Source: UBA11400 sp964473555 (GTDB lineage: Bacteria; Bacteroidota; Rhodothermia; Balneolales; HLUCCA01). Taken from it: a DNA stretch of 64,000 nucleotides. Below the pieces are notes generated by a model. The model ran no database searches and was not told the origin of the DNA. It saw only the letters and a list, made by a program, of their open reading frames with translations. The stretch covers positions 1-64,000 of the forward strand of contig CAYYPL010000010.1 in NCBI GenBank assembly GCA_964473555.1. The letters run 5' to 3'. The stretch's first letter is position 1, and each line of letters opens with the position of its first letter. A program made the translations under genes and the position numbers. Positions 18,533 through 26,542 of this stretch are shown here, piece after piece.

Positions 18533-20410
18533 ATGTCATACCTAGAAATGGATTTATTGCGGTTCAGCACGGCTGGATCGGTTGATGATGGAAAAAGCAC
18601 CCTGATCGGACGCTTGCTGTACGATTCCAAATCGATTTTTGAGGATCAGCTTGAAGCGATCGAGAAAACCTCAAAAAGCACGGGCGAGGAGGGAGTGAAC
18701 CTGGCATTGCTGACCGACGGACTACGAGCCGAACGTGAGCAAAAGATCACCATCGACGTGGCTTATCGCTATTTCGCGACTCCGAAACGTAAATTTATCA
18801 TTGCCGATACACCTGGACACATCCAGTACACCCGAAATATGGTGACCGGCGCATCCACAGCTGACCTTGCGATTATTCTGGTCGATGCCCGAAAAGGGGT
18901 CCTCACACAGTCGAAACGTCACTCATTTATTGCATCATTGCTCCAGATTCCGCATGTAGTGGTGGCTGTGAACAAAATGGACCTGGTGGAGTATTCGCAG
19001 GACCGTTTCAACGAAATTGTAGAAGATTTCAAGAATTTCGCGCAAAAACTGGAGATCGACGACATTACATTTATTCCGATATCGGCGCTGGTGGGCGATA
19101 ATATCGTGAACAAAGGCGATAATATGCCCTGGTACAATGGATCCACCTTGCTACACACTCTTGAGAATGTGAGTGTCGGTTCCCGTCAGAATCGCATCGA
19201 TTTCCGTTACCCAGTCCAATATGTGGTGCGTCCAAATCAGGACTTCCGTGGATTCGCGGGAACCGTGGCATCAGGTTCCATCCGCGTTGGAGAAGAAATC
19301 ACGGCACTGCCTAACCGCTTCAAAAGTAAGGTCAAAGAAATCTGGAAATACGACCAAAAGGTCGAGGAAGCCCTCGCTGGGGAGGCGGTTGTTATCACAA
19401 TTGAGGACGAAATCGATATCAGTCGTGGCGATATGCTGGTCAGAACCGCTAATCAGCCTGCCTCGCAACAGGATTTCGAAGCGTTTGTTTGCTGGATGAA
19501 CGAGAGTCCAATGGAACCTGGCAAATCGTATCATATCCAGCACACCACCCGACTTGCGATGGCGATTCCGGTCCAGGTTCGATACAAAATCGATGTCGAT
19601 ACGCTGCACCGGGAAGAAACAAATGTACTGCAACTCAATGAAATAGGTAGAGTACAGATCAAAACTTCAAAACCGTTGTTCACGGATCCCTACAAGATCA
19701 ATAATGCAACGGGTAGCTTCATTCTGATTGATCCCGCTACAAATGTAACCGTGGGCGCCGGTATGATCCGGGCAATTCAAACCGGAGAATCTGTTGAAAC
19801 CAAGGATGATCAAAAAGCATTACAACCACTTCGTCCCCATAAAGACGTCGTTTGGGAACCCTGGAATATCCCACGAGCTGAACGGGAGCATAGAAACGGA
19901 CATCCAGGCAAAGTTCTTTGGCTTACCGGAGTGTCCGGAGCCGGAAAATCGACCATAGCTCGGGAACTGGAGCGCCGTTTGTTCGCCAAAGGCAAGCAAA
20001 CCATGTTATTGGATGGGGACCAGGTCCGCCACGGACTCAACGCCGATTTGGGATTTAGTCCTGCTGACCGTACCGAGAACATCCGACGGGTTGGAGAAGT
20101 CGCTCGATTGTTCTTTGAACACGGTAACGTAGTACTGTGCACCTTTGTGTCGCCTTACAAAGCTGATCGTGATGCGGTTAAATCGCTGTTTCCTGATGGA
20201 GCCTTCGTTGAAATCCACGTTACCGCCGACCGCGATGTATTGATCAAACGTGATCCAAAAGGGCTCTACCGAAAAGCACAGGCTGGAGAAATCACTGATT
20301 TGACTGGATTTAATGCAGATTATGAGGTTTCAGAAGATGCAATTCGGATTGATACGACGCATATAACGGTGAATGAGGCAGTAAGTATGATAGAGAAGGT
20401 TTTAAGTTAG
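18533..20410 (+). CDS. cysN: Bifunctional sulfate adenylyltransferase subunit 1 / APS kinase (CysNC)
   Basis: A 625-residue fusion. The CysN GTPase part has the P-loop GSVDDGKST (15-23), DTPGHIQYTRNM and NKMDL, followed by two beta-barrel domains up to about 430. The C-terminal CysC part begins near 450, with the P-loop GVSGAGKST at 466-474 and VRHGLNADLGFSPADR as the APS-binding region. Together with CysD it takes sulfate to PAPS. No cysH, cysI or cysJ lies in the window, which fits supply of PAPS to the sulfotransferases. The start sits 3 bp after a small hairpin that could limit ribosome access. Confidence 0.96.
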   Translation: MSYLEMDLLRFSTAGSVDDGKSTLIGRLLYDSKSIFEDQLEAIEKTSKSTGEEGVNLALLTDGLRAEREQKITIDVAYRYFATPKRKFIIADTPGHIQYTRNMVTGASTADLAIILVDARKGVLTQSKRHSFIASLLQIPHVVVAVNKMDLVEYSQDRFNEIVEDFKNFAQKLEIDDITFIPISALVGDNIVNKGDNMPWYNGSTLLHTLENVSVGSRQNRIDFRYPVQYVVRPNQDFRGFAGTVASGSIRVGEEITALPNRFKSKVKEIWKYDQKVEEALAGEAVVITIEDEIDISRGDMLVRTANQPASQQDFEAFVCWMNESPMEPGKSYHIQHTTRLAMAIPVQVRYKIDVDTLHREETNVLQLNEIGRVQIKTSKPLFTDPYKINNATGSFILIDPATNVTVGAGMIRAIQTGESVETKDDQKALQPLRPHKDVVWEPWNIPRAEREHRNGHPGKVLWLTGVSGAGKSTIARELERRLFAKGKQTMLLDGDQVRHGLNADLGFSPADRTENIRRVGEVARLFFEHGNVVLCTFVSPYKADRDAVKSLFPDGAFVEIHVTADRDVLIKRDPKGLYRKAQAGEITDLTGFNADYEVSEDAIRIDTTHITVNEAVSMIEKVLS

Positions 20411-20507
20411 TTCACCACAGTTCACAGATAACGGATGAGAGACGAGGGACTAGGGACACTCAAGGCTCTCATCCCTCATCCCTCATCCCTCATCACATAA
20501 AAAGGAT
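20411..20507. repeat. Opposed heptamer arms between cysNC and wecB
   Basis: Bases 20431-20458 are four 7-bp words of the AGAGACG/AGGGACT type. After an 8-bp spacer, bases 20467-20494 are four words of the opposite strand type, TCTCATC and CCTCATC. The arms are imperfectly complementary and can form a long G-U-rich hairpin. The wecB ATG lies 13 bp downstream. Confidence 0.82.
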
Positions 20508-21593
20508 ATGCACATTGACTTAATTGCCGGGGCGCGGCCGAATTTTATGAAGATAGCCCCGATTACACATGCCATCAGAGAGGCCCAAAAACAGGGCAAA
20601 AACATTCACTTCAGGCTCATTCACACCGGACAACATTACGACAAGAATATGAGCGATACCTTCTTTGAGGAGCTCCATATTCCCCATCCGGACGTGAATC
20701 TCGGTGCAGGAGGCGGAACCCAGGCCGAGCAAACGGCTGCCATCATGGTTGGCTACGAAAAACTGCTTCTGGAGCAAGTAAAACCAGATTATTGCCTGGT
20801 TGTAGGCGACGTAACGTCGACAATGGCTTGCAGCATAACCGCTCAGAAGCTACATGTGAAGGTGATCCACGTCGAAGGGGGCATCCGTAGCGGCGACTGG
20901 ACCATGCCCGAGGAGATCAATCGACTGGTTACCGATGCCATCACCAATATTTTCTTCACAACTTCTGAAGTTGCCAATGAAAACCTCCGAAAAGCAGGAG
21001 TATCCGAGGATAAAATCGTCTTTGTGGGCAACACCATGATCGATACGTTGCTGGCGAATCAGGATAGATTGAATCCGCCTGCGATATGGTCAGAAGCCGG
21101 ACTCCAATCCAAACAGTATCTGGTCACCACGCTCCATCGACCAGCCAATGTGGACACGGGAGAGCAACTCCGATCTCTGTTAGAAACCATTATCGATAAC
21201 ACAGGCGATGCCAAGTTGGTGTTCCCCGTTCATCCACGAACGCGAAAGAAACTTGATGAAATCGGATATACCCATCCACGGTTGATCATGGTCGAGCCAC
21301 TCGGTTACCTCCAGTTCAATTATCTGGTGAAGCATGCGTTGGGCGTCATTACCGATAGCGGGGGAATCACCGAAGAAACTACTGTGATGGGAGTACCTTG
21401 CATTACGTTGCGCGACACCACCGAGCGTCCGGAGACCGTCACCATCGGAACCAACGAGCTCATAGGAACCAATCCTGAGGCCATTCGTCCGGCTCTTGCC
21501 AAACTGATGAGTGACACCTGGAAAAAAGGTAGTATCCCGCCACTTTGGGATGGGAAGTCAGCGAGCCGCATTATCGATTATTTGTTGAAGTAG
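20508..21593 (+). CDS. wecB: UDP-N-acetylglucosamine 2-epimerase, non-hydrolysing
   Basis: A 361-residue GT-B-like epimerase of normal family length. Family motifs include the N-terminal GARPNFMKIAPI, HTGQHYD near residue 43, VVGDVTSTMA, HVEGGIRSGDWTMPEEINR (near 120-138), TLHRPANVD and TDSGGITEETTVMGVPC (near 283). It interconverts UDP-GlcNAc and UDP-ManNAc or a derivative such as the WbpI-type 2,3-diacetamido uronic acid. A WbpI-type role would link it to the WbpG/HisH/HisF genes. Sequence alone does not settle the substrate. Confidence 0.9.
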   Translation: MHIDLIAGARPNFMKIAPITHAIREAQKQGKNIHFRLIHTGQHYDKNMSDTFFEELHIPHPDVNLGAGGGTQAEQTAAIMVGYEKLLLEQVKPDYCLVVGDVTSTMACSITAQKLHVKVIHVEGGIRSGDWTMPEEINRLVTDAITNIFFTTSEVANENLRKAGVSEDKIVFVGNTMIDTLLANQDRLNPPAIWSEAGLQSKQYLVTTLHRPANVDTGEQLRSLLETIIDNTGDAKLVFPVHPRTRKKLDEIGYTHPRLIMVEPLGYLQFNYLVKHALGVITDSGGITEETTVMGVPCITLRDTTERPETVTIGTNELIGTNPEAIRPALAKLMSDTWKKGSIPPLWDGKSASRIIDYLLK

Positions 21594-21703
21594 TACACAC
21601 TACACAGTAAACGGATGAGAGACGAGGGACTACGGATGAGAGATGAGCAAATCCCTCATCCCTCGTCTCTCGTCCCTCGTCCCTTTTCATTTATTCGAAC
21701 GAA
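21594..21703. repeat. Opposed heptamer arms between wecB and the ABC exporter gene
   Basis: Eleven 7-bp words run without a phase break from 21611 to 21687. The first five are GA-rich (ACGGATG, AGAGACG types), one is a switch word (AGCAAAT), and the last five are their pyrimidine-rich reverse complements (CCCTCAT, CCCTCGT types). The arms can pair around the switch word. A hairpin-like word CGAAC-GAA-GTGAG follows and contains the GTG start of the next gene. Confidence 0.85.
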
Positions 21704-23614
21704 GTGAGCATATACTTTCGAGCCTTATCTCTAATCTGGAACGCAGATCCCAAGAACGCTGCTGCCCAGATCTTGGCGCAAGCACTGATGGCGGTACTAC
21801 CGGTGGCTATTCTTGCGTCGTTGAAGGCGTTGTTTGATTCCATCGCGACTGAATCGCCTGTTTTGGACGGGGCGTTGCAGGCCTTGTTCATTTTGGCAGC
21901 GCTGACTGTATTCCAATCTGGAGTGACACAGTGGTTACAGTATCTAACAACTACGCACCAGCAAAAACTCACAGATTACGTCGCGGGACACATTCTCGAC
22001 AAGTCGATCCACATTCCTTACACGTACTTCGAGGACCATCAGTATCACGACTCCCTTCACCTTGCCCAGCGTCAATCGATATTCCGATTGCCACAGGTAT
22101 TCCAGCAGTTTCAGTTCCTGGCGACCAATATCTTGTCGTTAGTGCTACTTGTGGCCTACTTTTTCTCGCTCATCACCGCCTACGCCTGGGTGATTCTGTT
22201 CATTGCGCTTCCCGTTGCGGGCATTAAATGGTACAGTGGATTCGCTCTGCAACGTCTTGAGAAGAAGTTGGTCCTGGCCGAGCGTGAAGCGACCTACTAT
22301 CACATGGTCATGACGGGCGAAGAGTACGCCAAAGAGATCCGAACGCTCAACTTCGGACAGTCGTTTCTGACGCGATTCCGAGAGCTCCGCGACATGATTT
22401 ATCGTCGCAAACGCGGACTCCAACGCCGATTGTTGCTAATCACCACCTTCGCGGAGCTCATCGAAGTCGTCGTGTTTTTCGGAATTATGTATGGCGTCAT
22501 TCAGCAGGCCTTTTTGGGGATAGTCACCATCGGACTCTTCGTCGTGTACATCCAGGGACTCCAGAAAATACAGGGTAATCTGAAGTCCTTTTTGAACGCT
22601 GTCGTGCAGCTTGTTACCCAAAAACTGTTTCTCAGGGATATATTCATGTTCCTGGACATTGAAATGGATCGTCCGAATCAGGGGAAACTGGAGTTTCCGA
22701 CCCAAAACGTTGACATTGAAGTCAAAAATCTGTCCTATACGTATCCAGGAAGCAACAAATATGCCATTCAGGATGTCAACATGACACTCAAACAGGGTCA
22801 GATGATTGGACTTGTCGGGGCCAACGGTTCCGGGAAGTCGACCCTGGTCAAATTGCTTGCTGGCCTCTACACACCGTCCGAAGGCACCATCCGCATCGGC
22901 AAATACCAGATAGCAGATCTCGATTCCGACAGTTATCGGGATGCGGCCATGTTTCTGTTTCAGGACTTTGAGAAGTATTTTTTGACGGTAGAGGATATAG
23001 TAAAACTGGGAGCAACTGAGCCGAACGAAGTTCGGCGAAAACAGAAAACAGAAAACGGAGAACGGCAGAATGGGTTAGCGGGCCACGGGGCTAGTGGGCT
23101 AGCAGGAGTGCAGGGGACAGAGGGCAGGGGTCAGAGAGAAGAAAATCGGAGGACAAAGCTAGACGGGCTGTTAACTGGTTACCGTTTACCGTTTTCGCAG
23201 ACCGAATCTTTGAGGTCTGCTCTTGAAAAGGCTGATGCCTGGAGCTTCGTTGAGGCCTTACCCGAAGGCGTCAAGACCAAGATGGGGCGTATTTTTAAGG
23301 ATGGAGCCCAGTTAAGTGGGGGACAATGGCAGAAACTGGCGATTGCCAGGGCGTTTTATCGGAGTCCGCGGGTGATTGTGTTAGATGAGCCGACTAGTGC
23401 TCTGGATGCGATTGCCGAAAATTCGATCTTTTCTCATTTCAAATCGATGCGTGCCGACCGAATAACGTTGGTGATTTCGCATCGCCTGTACAACCTCAAG
23501 GATTGCGACTACATCTACGTCATCGACGAGGGCCGCATGGTACAGGAAGGGACATTTGCTCATCTCACCCAAGTCCCGGGGTTATTTCAGGAATTGTATA
23601 AGCAACAGAATTAG
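21704..23614 (+). CDS. ABC transporter, fused permease-ATPase, with repeat insert in the ATPase domain
   Basis: A 636-residue half-transporter that starts at GTG 21704. The membrane domain covers about residues 15-320. The ATPase domain has Walker A GANGSGKST (372-380), the Q-loop LFQDFEKYF, the signature LSGGQ (537-541) and Walker B VIVLDEPTSALDA. Between the Q-loop and the helical subdomain, about 60 residues (440-500, bases 23021-23203) are encoded by intergenic-type repeat DNA and resemble no ABC family sequence. The reading frame stays open. It may export a lipid-linked glycan or peptide; whether the ATPase still works is unclear. The TAG stop lies in an octamer repeat. Confidence 0.85.
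   Translation: MSIYFRALSLIWNADPKNAAAQILAQALMAVLPVAILASLKALFDSIATESPVLDGALQALFILAALTVFQSGVTQWLQYLTTTHQQKLTDYVAGHILDKSIHIPYTYFEDHQYHDSLHLAQRQSIFRLPQVFQQFQFLATNILSLVLLVAYFFSLITAYAWVILFIALPVAGIKWYSGFALQRLEKKLVLAEREATYYHMVMTGEEYAKEIRTLNFGQSFLTRFRELRDMIYRRKRGLQRRLLLITTFAELIEVVVFFGIMYGVIQQAFLGIVTIGLFVVYIQGLQKIQGNLKSFLNAVVQLVTQKLFLRDIFMFLDIEMDRPNQGKLEFPTQNVDIEVKNLSYTYPGSNKYAIQDVNMTLKQGQMIGLVGANGSGKSTLVKLLAGLYTPSEGTIRIGKYQIADLDSDSYRDAAMFLFQDFEKYFLTVEDIVKLGATEPNEVRRKQKTENGERQNGLAGHGASGLAGVQGTEGRGQREENRRTKLDGLLTGYRLPFSQTESLRSALEKADAWSFVEALPEGVKTKMGRIFKDGAQLSGGQWQKLAIARAFYRSPRVIVLDEPTSALDAIAENSIFSHFKSMRADRITLVISHRLYNLKDCDYIYVIDEGRMVQEGTFAHLTQVPGLFQELYKQQN
23021..23203 (+). repeat. Composite repeat inserted in frame in the ABC ATPase domain
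   Basis: The insert begins with a perfect hairpin, CCGAAC-GAA-GTTCGG (23021-23035). Next come 7-bp words of the AAACAGA type, 8-bp words of the GGGCTAGY type, a GCAGGGGACAGAGGGCAG-like block that also occurs at 26580 and 28170, and 7-bp words of the CGTTTAC type. A 7-bp inverted repeat, GCAGACC/GGTCTGC, marks the right edge near 23197-23220. All of this is translated without a stop. The same words otherwise occur only between genes or at gene ends here. Confidence 0.85.
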
Positions 23615-23741
23615 GCAAGTAGGCAAATAGGCAAGCAGGAAAGCGAGCGAGCAGACACTCTCCGCGATGAAATTGTGCTCTCCGTGGTGAAACCACACTC
23701 TTCACGAGCGAAGTCGAACACAAGTACGGTTCACGACACAA
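23613..23741. repeat. Octamer words and CTCTCC hairpin words
   Basis: Bases 23613-23644 are 8-bp words of the AGGCAAGT type; the first includes the stop codon of the ABC gene. Bases 23657-23715 hold about three 20-bp units, each beginning CTCTCC or CTCTTC and continuing with a small hairpin with a GAA triloop. GTGGT-GAA-ACCAC at 23684-23696 is perfect; GCGAT-GAA-ATTGT at 23664-23676 pairs with wobble. Confidence 0.8.
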
Positions 23742-24023
23742 CTACTGAGGAAATTGTTTCCGGAAATGTCGAATGGTCAATATCTCGATCTGATTGGTGA
23801 CCTCATAGATCACACTGTAGTTTCCATGGACCACGAGTTCTCTGATGTCAGAGTTCTCCATTTCTGGAACAGCTCTCCCGACAAATGGATTTTTAGATAG
23901 AGTGGATACTTTCAGCTCAACATGTTCAATTAATTCAACGGCGGCATATGGATCGTCTTTTGAAATATAGTCGAGAATTTCAACGAGTCTGCGTTTTGCA
24001 GTAGGAGACCAAACGATTTTCAT
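23742..24023 (-). CDS. ParE/RelE-superfamily toxin
   Basis: A 93-residue protein with the family order: WSPTAKRRLVEILDYISKDDPYAAVELIE in the N-terminal helices, NPFVGRAVPEMENSDIRELVVHGNYSVIYEV in the core sheet, and ILTIRHFRKQFP at the C-terminus. This matches ParE-like toxins, which act on DNA gyrase, or RelE-like ribosome-dependent RNases; the ParE group is closer. Its ATG overlaps the stop of the upstream antitoxin gene by ATGA. Confidence 0.88.
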   Translation of the reverse strand: MKIVWSPTAKRRLVEILDYISKDDPYAAVELIEHVELKVSTLSKNPFVGRAVPEMENSDIRELVVHGNYSVIYEVTNQIEILTIRHFRKQFPQ

Positions 24024-24283
24024 TTAGAATGATATCTGGATTTCAACTCGGATATAAAACTTTCATGATCAGTTCCTAGTCCACTTCCTAACTCTAATTT
24101 GGCTGATTCAATGTCTTTTTTAAAAGCCAAATCAATCCTTTGAAGCATATCAACCAAGTTATAGGAATCAACCGACTCTCCAACTTCGTCTGAATCGACG
24201 ATCTGAATTTCAGGATTCTCCACTAACAATTGGTAGAGCTTTTTCAAGGATTCACCTTCAGCTCGAATAGTTATGGTTTTCAT
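24020..24283 (-). CDS. Antitoxin partner of the ParE-like toxin
   Basis: An 87-residue acidic protein directly upstream of the ParE-like toxin, overlapping it by ATGA. It begins MKTITIRAEGESLKKLYQLL and ends with a charged, probably helical segment. I do not recognise a named DNA-binding domain. Position, size and overlap make it the cognate antitoxin; its N-terminal strand could form a small regulatory domain. Confidence 0.75.
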   Translation of the reverse strand: MKTITIRAEGESLKKLYQLLVENPEIQIVDSDEVGESVDSYNLVDMLQRIDLAFKKDIESAKLELGSGLGTDHESFISELKSRYHSK

Positions 24284-24711
24284 GGTATTTTTGGTTTGAG
24301 AGTGGACTTATTTGCTGGGTTTAACTAATGTAATTGATAGTCGTTTCTGAGGCAACCACTTCTTATGTGGAAGATGTGAACTAGGTTATTAGGCCATTGG
24401 GTCAATAGGCAAGTAGGCTTTTTTGGTGCACAAGGGTCAGAAAGGGCAGAAAGTGCAGCTTTAGTTCATACAATACAGTACACAGTACACACTCTCTGTG
24501 GTGAAACCATACTCTCCACAACGCAAGTTGTGCTCTCCGTGGTGAAACCGCACGCTCCACGAGCGAAGCGAGTACTCTCCGAGAGCCGCAGGCGAACACT
24601 CTCCCGCGACGAAGTCGCACTAAGGTTCCGCTTCCAACTCTTTTCATTTATCCCTTATCTCTTTTGAATTATCAATAGTCAACTCGCATTGCGAGTAAAA
24701 TATATCTACAT
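24284..24711. repeat. Octamer and CTCTCC hairpin-word array upstream of mntA
   Basis: A 428-bp gap without a gene. Octamer-like AGGC words lie at about 24390-24420, followed by a TTTTTTGG-led block also seen at 25573. From 24490 to 24620 there are six units of about 20-24 bp that begin ACTCTC and carry hairpins with variable stems: CACAAC-GCAA-GTTGTG (24517-24532), GTGGT-GAA-ACCGC and GCGAC-GAA-GTCGC (24606-24618) are the clearest. ACTCGC-ATT-GCGAGT at 24682-24696 is another perfect hairpin just before the promoter of mntA. Confidence 0.8.
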
Positions 24712-24714
24712 TTG
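24689..24714 (+). promoter_or_regulatory. Possible -7 box for mntA-hepT
   Basis: TACATTTG at 24707-24714 matches the TAnnTTTG -7 box of Bacteroidota-type sigma A. A TTG lies upstream at 24689-24691, but the spacing of 15 bp is shorter than usual. The ATG at 24718 is only 3 bp away, so a transcript from here would have almost no leader. Confidence 0.35.
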
Positions 24715-24717
24715 AGC

Positions 24718-25167
24718 ATGAACGAGTGTTTAACGTCATCCATTTCCCGGTTTTTAGAGCAGCAGCATGATCTGATGTTCTTCTATGTGTTTGGGTCGGT
24801 TTTGAGTTCGCAACATTTCAGGGATGTGGATGTGGCTGTGTTTTTTCGGGATGGTGATTATGACTTGCTGCGTGTTGGAGAATTGGTATCAGAGCTTGAA
24901 TTGATCACCCAGACCAAGACCGATTTGATCGTTTTGAACGATTTGTTTGCGAAAAATCCTGCTTTTGCCCACGAAATAGTGTCCACTGGATCGTTGGGAT
25001 ACTTTTCGGGCACACCTAGCTCTATTGACAAAGATACCTGGGTTGATTTCAAGGTCAATTGTATCAAGTACTTCGAAGACACTCGGTATTTACGGGAAAT
25101 GTCTCGTGAAGCGCTACTGAATCGTGTAAAATCCGGAAACCTCGGGAAGAGAGACTATGCAACTTGA
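24718..25167 (+). CDS. mntA: MntA-like nucleotidyltransferase antitoxin
   Basis: About 149 residues from ATG 24718; a TTG at 24712 is an alternative. The minimal nucleotidyltransferase motif is FGS (25-27) with DVD (36-38) after a GSx8DxD spacing, close to the MntA pattern. MntA antitoxins add AMP to a Tyr of their HepT partner to silence it. The C-terminal helical part ends KRDYAT and overlaps hepT by 11 bp. Confidence 0.88.
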   Translation: MNECLTSSISRFLEQQHDLMFFYVFGSVLSSQHFRDVDVAVFFRDGDYDLLRVGELVSELELITQTKTDLIVLNDLFAKNPAFAHEIVSTGSLGYFSGTPSSIDKDTWVDFKVNCIKYFEDTRYLREMSREALLNRVKSGNLGKRDYAT

Positions 25168-25555
25168 ACGATTACAACATCTGGACACCAATATTGCTGA
25201 GCTTGAAAAGCTGGTTTCTGGACTTACACTTGAAGAAGTCAGAAGTAAAACTTTCAATCAATGGGCGCTTCGATATGGATTGTTTGAATCGGTACAGATT
25301 GTAATTGACCTTTCGTGTCATGTTGTTTCCAGGAATAATTTTGGAAGCACGAACACGTATCGAGATTGCATCGATGCGTTGGTCAGATTTGATGTTATTG
25401 ACCCGAAGCTTGGGGAGAGCCTGAAAAAAATGGTAGGCCTGCGAAATATTCTGGTCCATGATTACGTAGAGATCGAAATTGCTCAGTTATACAATTTTGT
25501 ATCGGATTTGACTGATTTCCGAAAGTTTTCGGTAGCTCTTAGAAGGTATTTATGA
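25157..25555 (+). CDS. hepT: HepT-like RNase toxin
   Basis: A 132-residue all-helical HEPN protein. The RNase motif Rx4HxY is complete: Arg96, His101 and Tyr103 in RNILVHDY, where the Tyr is the residue AMPylated by MntA in studied pairs. It overlaps mntA by 11 bp, the standard arrangement of this toxin-antitoxin system. Confidence 0.9.
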   Translation: MQLERLQHLDTNIAELEKLVSGLTLEEVRSKTFNQWALRYGLFESVQIVIDLSCHVVSRNNFGSTNTYRDCIDALVRFDVIDPKLGESLKKMVGLRNILVHDYVEIEIAQLYNFVSDLTDFRKFSVALRRYL

Positions 25556-25832
25556 TTTAGCGGGGAGCAGGCTTTTTTGGCGCAGGAAGGTCAGGAAGGT
25601 CAGAATGGAAGGATGTACACAAGCACCTTTAGGTGCGCATTCTACTGACGTACATGAGGCGCAGCTTATCTCTTATCCCTTTTCTGCTCGCAAGCGCGAA
25701 GCGCGAAGCGAGTGCTATCCGTGAGCCGCAGGCGAAAACTCTCCATGGCGTTAGTTGTACTTTCCGTGATGAAATCGTACTCTCCGTGGCTAACGGTATA
25801 CTTTTCACTAATAGTTTGAATTCATTAGAACT
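25556..25832. repeat. Mixed hairpin-word array between hepT and the RHH/PIN module
   Basis: A 277-bp gap without a gene. It begins with a GCGGGGAGCAGGCTTTTTTGG block resembling 24410, then GGTCAG-type words. GCACC-TTTA-GGTGC lies near 25623-25636 and GCGC-GAA-GCGC at 25694-25704. From 25714 to 25800 there are four CTCTCC/CTTTCC-led units of about 20 bp; GTGAT-GAA-ATCGT at 25766-25778 pairs with wobble. The last unit runs up to the operator of the next module. Confidence 0.78.
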
Positions 25833-25833
25833 T

Positions 25834-25863
25834 TGTACTACTATGTACTACATTGTAATACAT
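25834..25863 (+). promoter_or_regulatory. Three 10-bp direct repeats, probable RHH operator
   Basis: Three head-to-tail 10-bp repeats, TGTACTACTA, TGTACTACAT and TGTAATACAT, end 14 bp before the ATG of the RHH antitoxin. Repeats one helical turn apart upstream of a ribbon-helix-helix gene are the usual autoregulatory site, one dimer per repeat. They are visible only here in the window. Confidence 0.7.
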
Positions 25864-25877
25864 TAAAATTTTGCATT

Positions 25878-26096
25878 ATGGATACCACACTAACTATCAG
25901 AATCGATAAAGAACTGGAGAATCAACTCGAGGAATTGGCCAGAAAATCGGGTCGCTCGAAAAGTGATCTGGTCCGTGTTGCTTTAAAAAGACAGCTGGCG
26001 ATTGATTCTTTTCAAATGCTACGCGAACAACTTGTTCCTTATGGAGAAGCCGCGGGATGGTTGACCGATGAGGATGTTTTCAAGGATGTTTCCTGA
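25878..26096 (+). CDS. Ribbon-helix-helix (CopG-like) antitoxin
   Basis: A 72-residue protein from ATG 25878; an upstream in-frame ATG at 25833 would start inside the operator repeats. TLTIRIDKELENQLEELARKSGRSKSDLVRVALKRQL (residues 4-40) is a complete RHH fold with the DNA-reading strand TLTIRI. The acidic tail WLTDEDVFKDVS is typical of the toxin-binding end. It precedes a PIN-domain gene. Confidence 0.88.
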   Translation: MDTTLTIRIDKELENQLEELARKSGRSKSDLVRVALKRQLAIDSFQMLREQLVPYGEAAGWLTDEDVFKDVS

Positions 26097-26149
26097 TTTA
26101 ATTGAGTAGGATTACATCGATCCATATCATTTCTAACTACTATTTAGCT

Positions 26150-26542
26150 TTGAGAGTTTTTCTAGATACCAACGTATTGATTAGCGCATTCACTGCTCGT
26201 GGATTATGTGCGGATTTATTGGAAATCGTCTTGAAGAATCATCATTTACAAACAGGTGAGTTCGTATTGAGCGAGTTTGACCGGGTGTTGACGACAAAAT
26301 TGAAAGTCCCGAGAAGCTTTACTGATCAGACCATCGAATTTCTTCGAAGATTTCATGTAGAACCGCTACCTGAGAACATTTCTGAAATATTTGTTAGGGA
26401 CGAGGATGACAGGTGGGTACTTGAAACTGCGATTAGAGCCCGAGCCGATTTATTAGTCACGGGTGACCGGGATTTGCTGGATCTCTCGGATCAAGTTCTA
26501 GTACCGAAAATTATTACCCCTCGTCAGTTTATAGAGAAATAA
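26150..26542 (+). CDS. PIN-domain toxin (putative VapC-like RNase)
   Basis: About 130 residues from TTG 26150, which places the first strand MRVFLDTNVLISAF at the N-terminus as in PIN proteins; a TTG at 26102 would add 16 residues. Acidic residues of the metal site are Asp6, the Glu in SEFDRVL, and the Asp residues in DEDDRWVLETA and TGDRDLLDL. It resembles the COG1569-type PIN group often paired with RHH antitoxins. It lies 53 bp after the antitoxin stop. Confidence 0.86.
   Translation: MRVFLDTNVLISAFTARGLCADLLEIVLKNHHLQTGEFVLSEFDRVLTTKLKVPRSFTDQTIEFLRRFHVEPLPENISEIFVRDEDDRWVLETAIRARADLLVTGDRDLLDLSDQVLVPKIITPRQFIEK

Noticed and set aside
24402..24647. Minus-strand open frame of 81 codons
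   Set aside because: It is read entirely from octamer and hairpin-word repeats and has low-complexity composition with no family resemblance.
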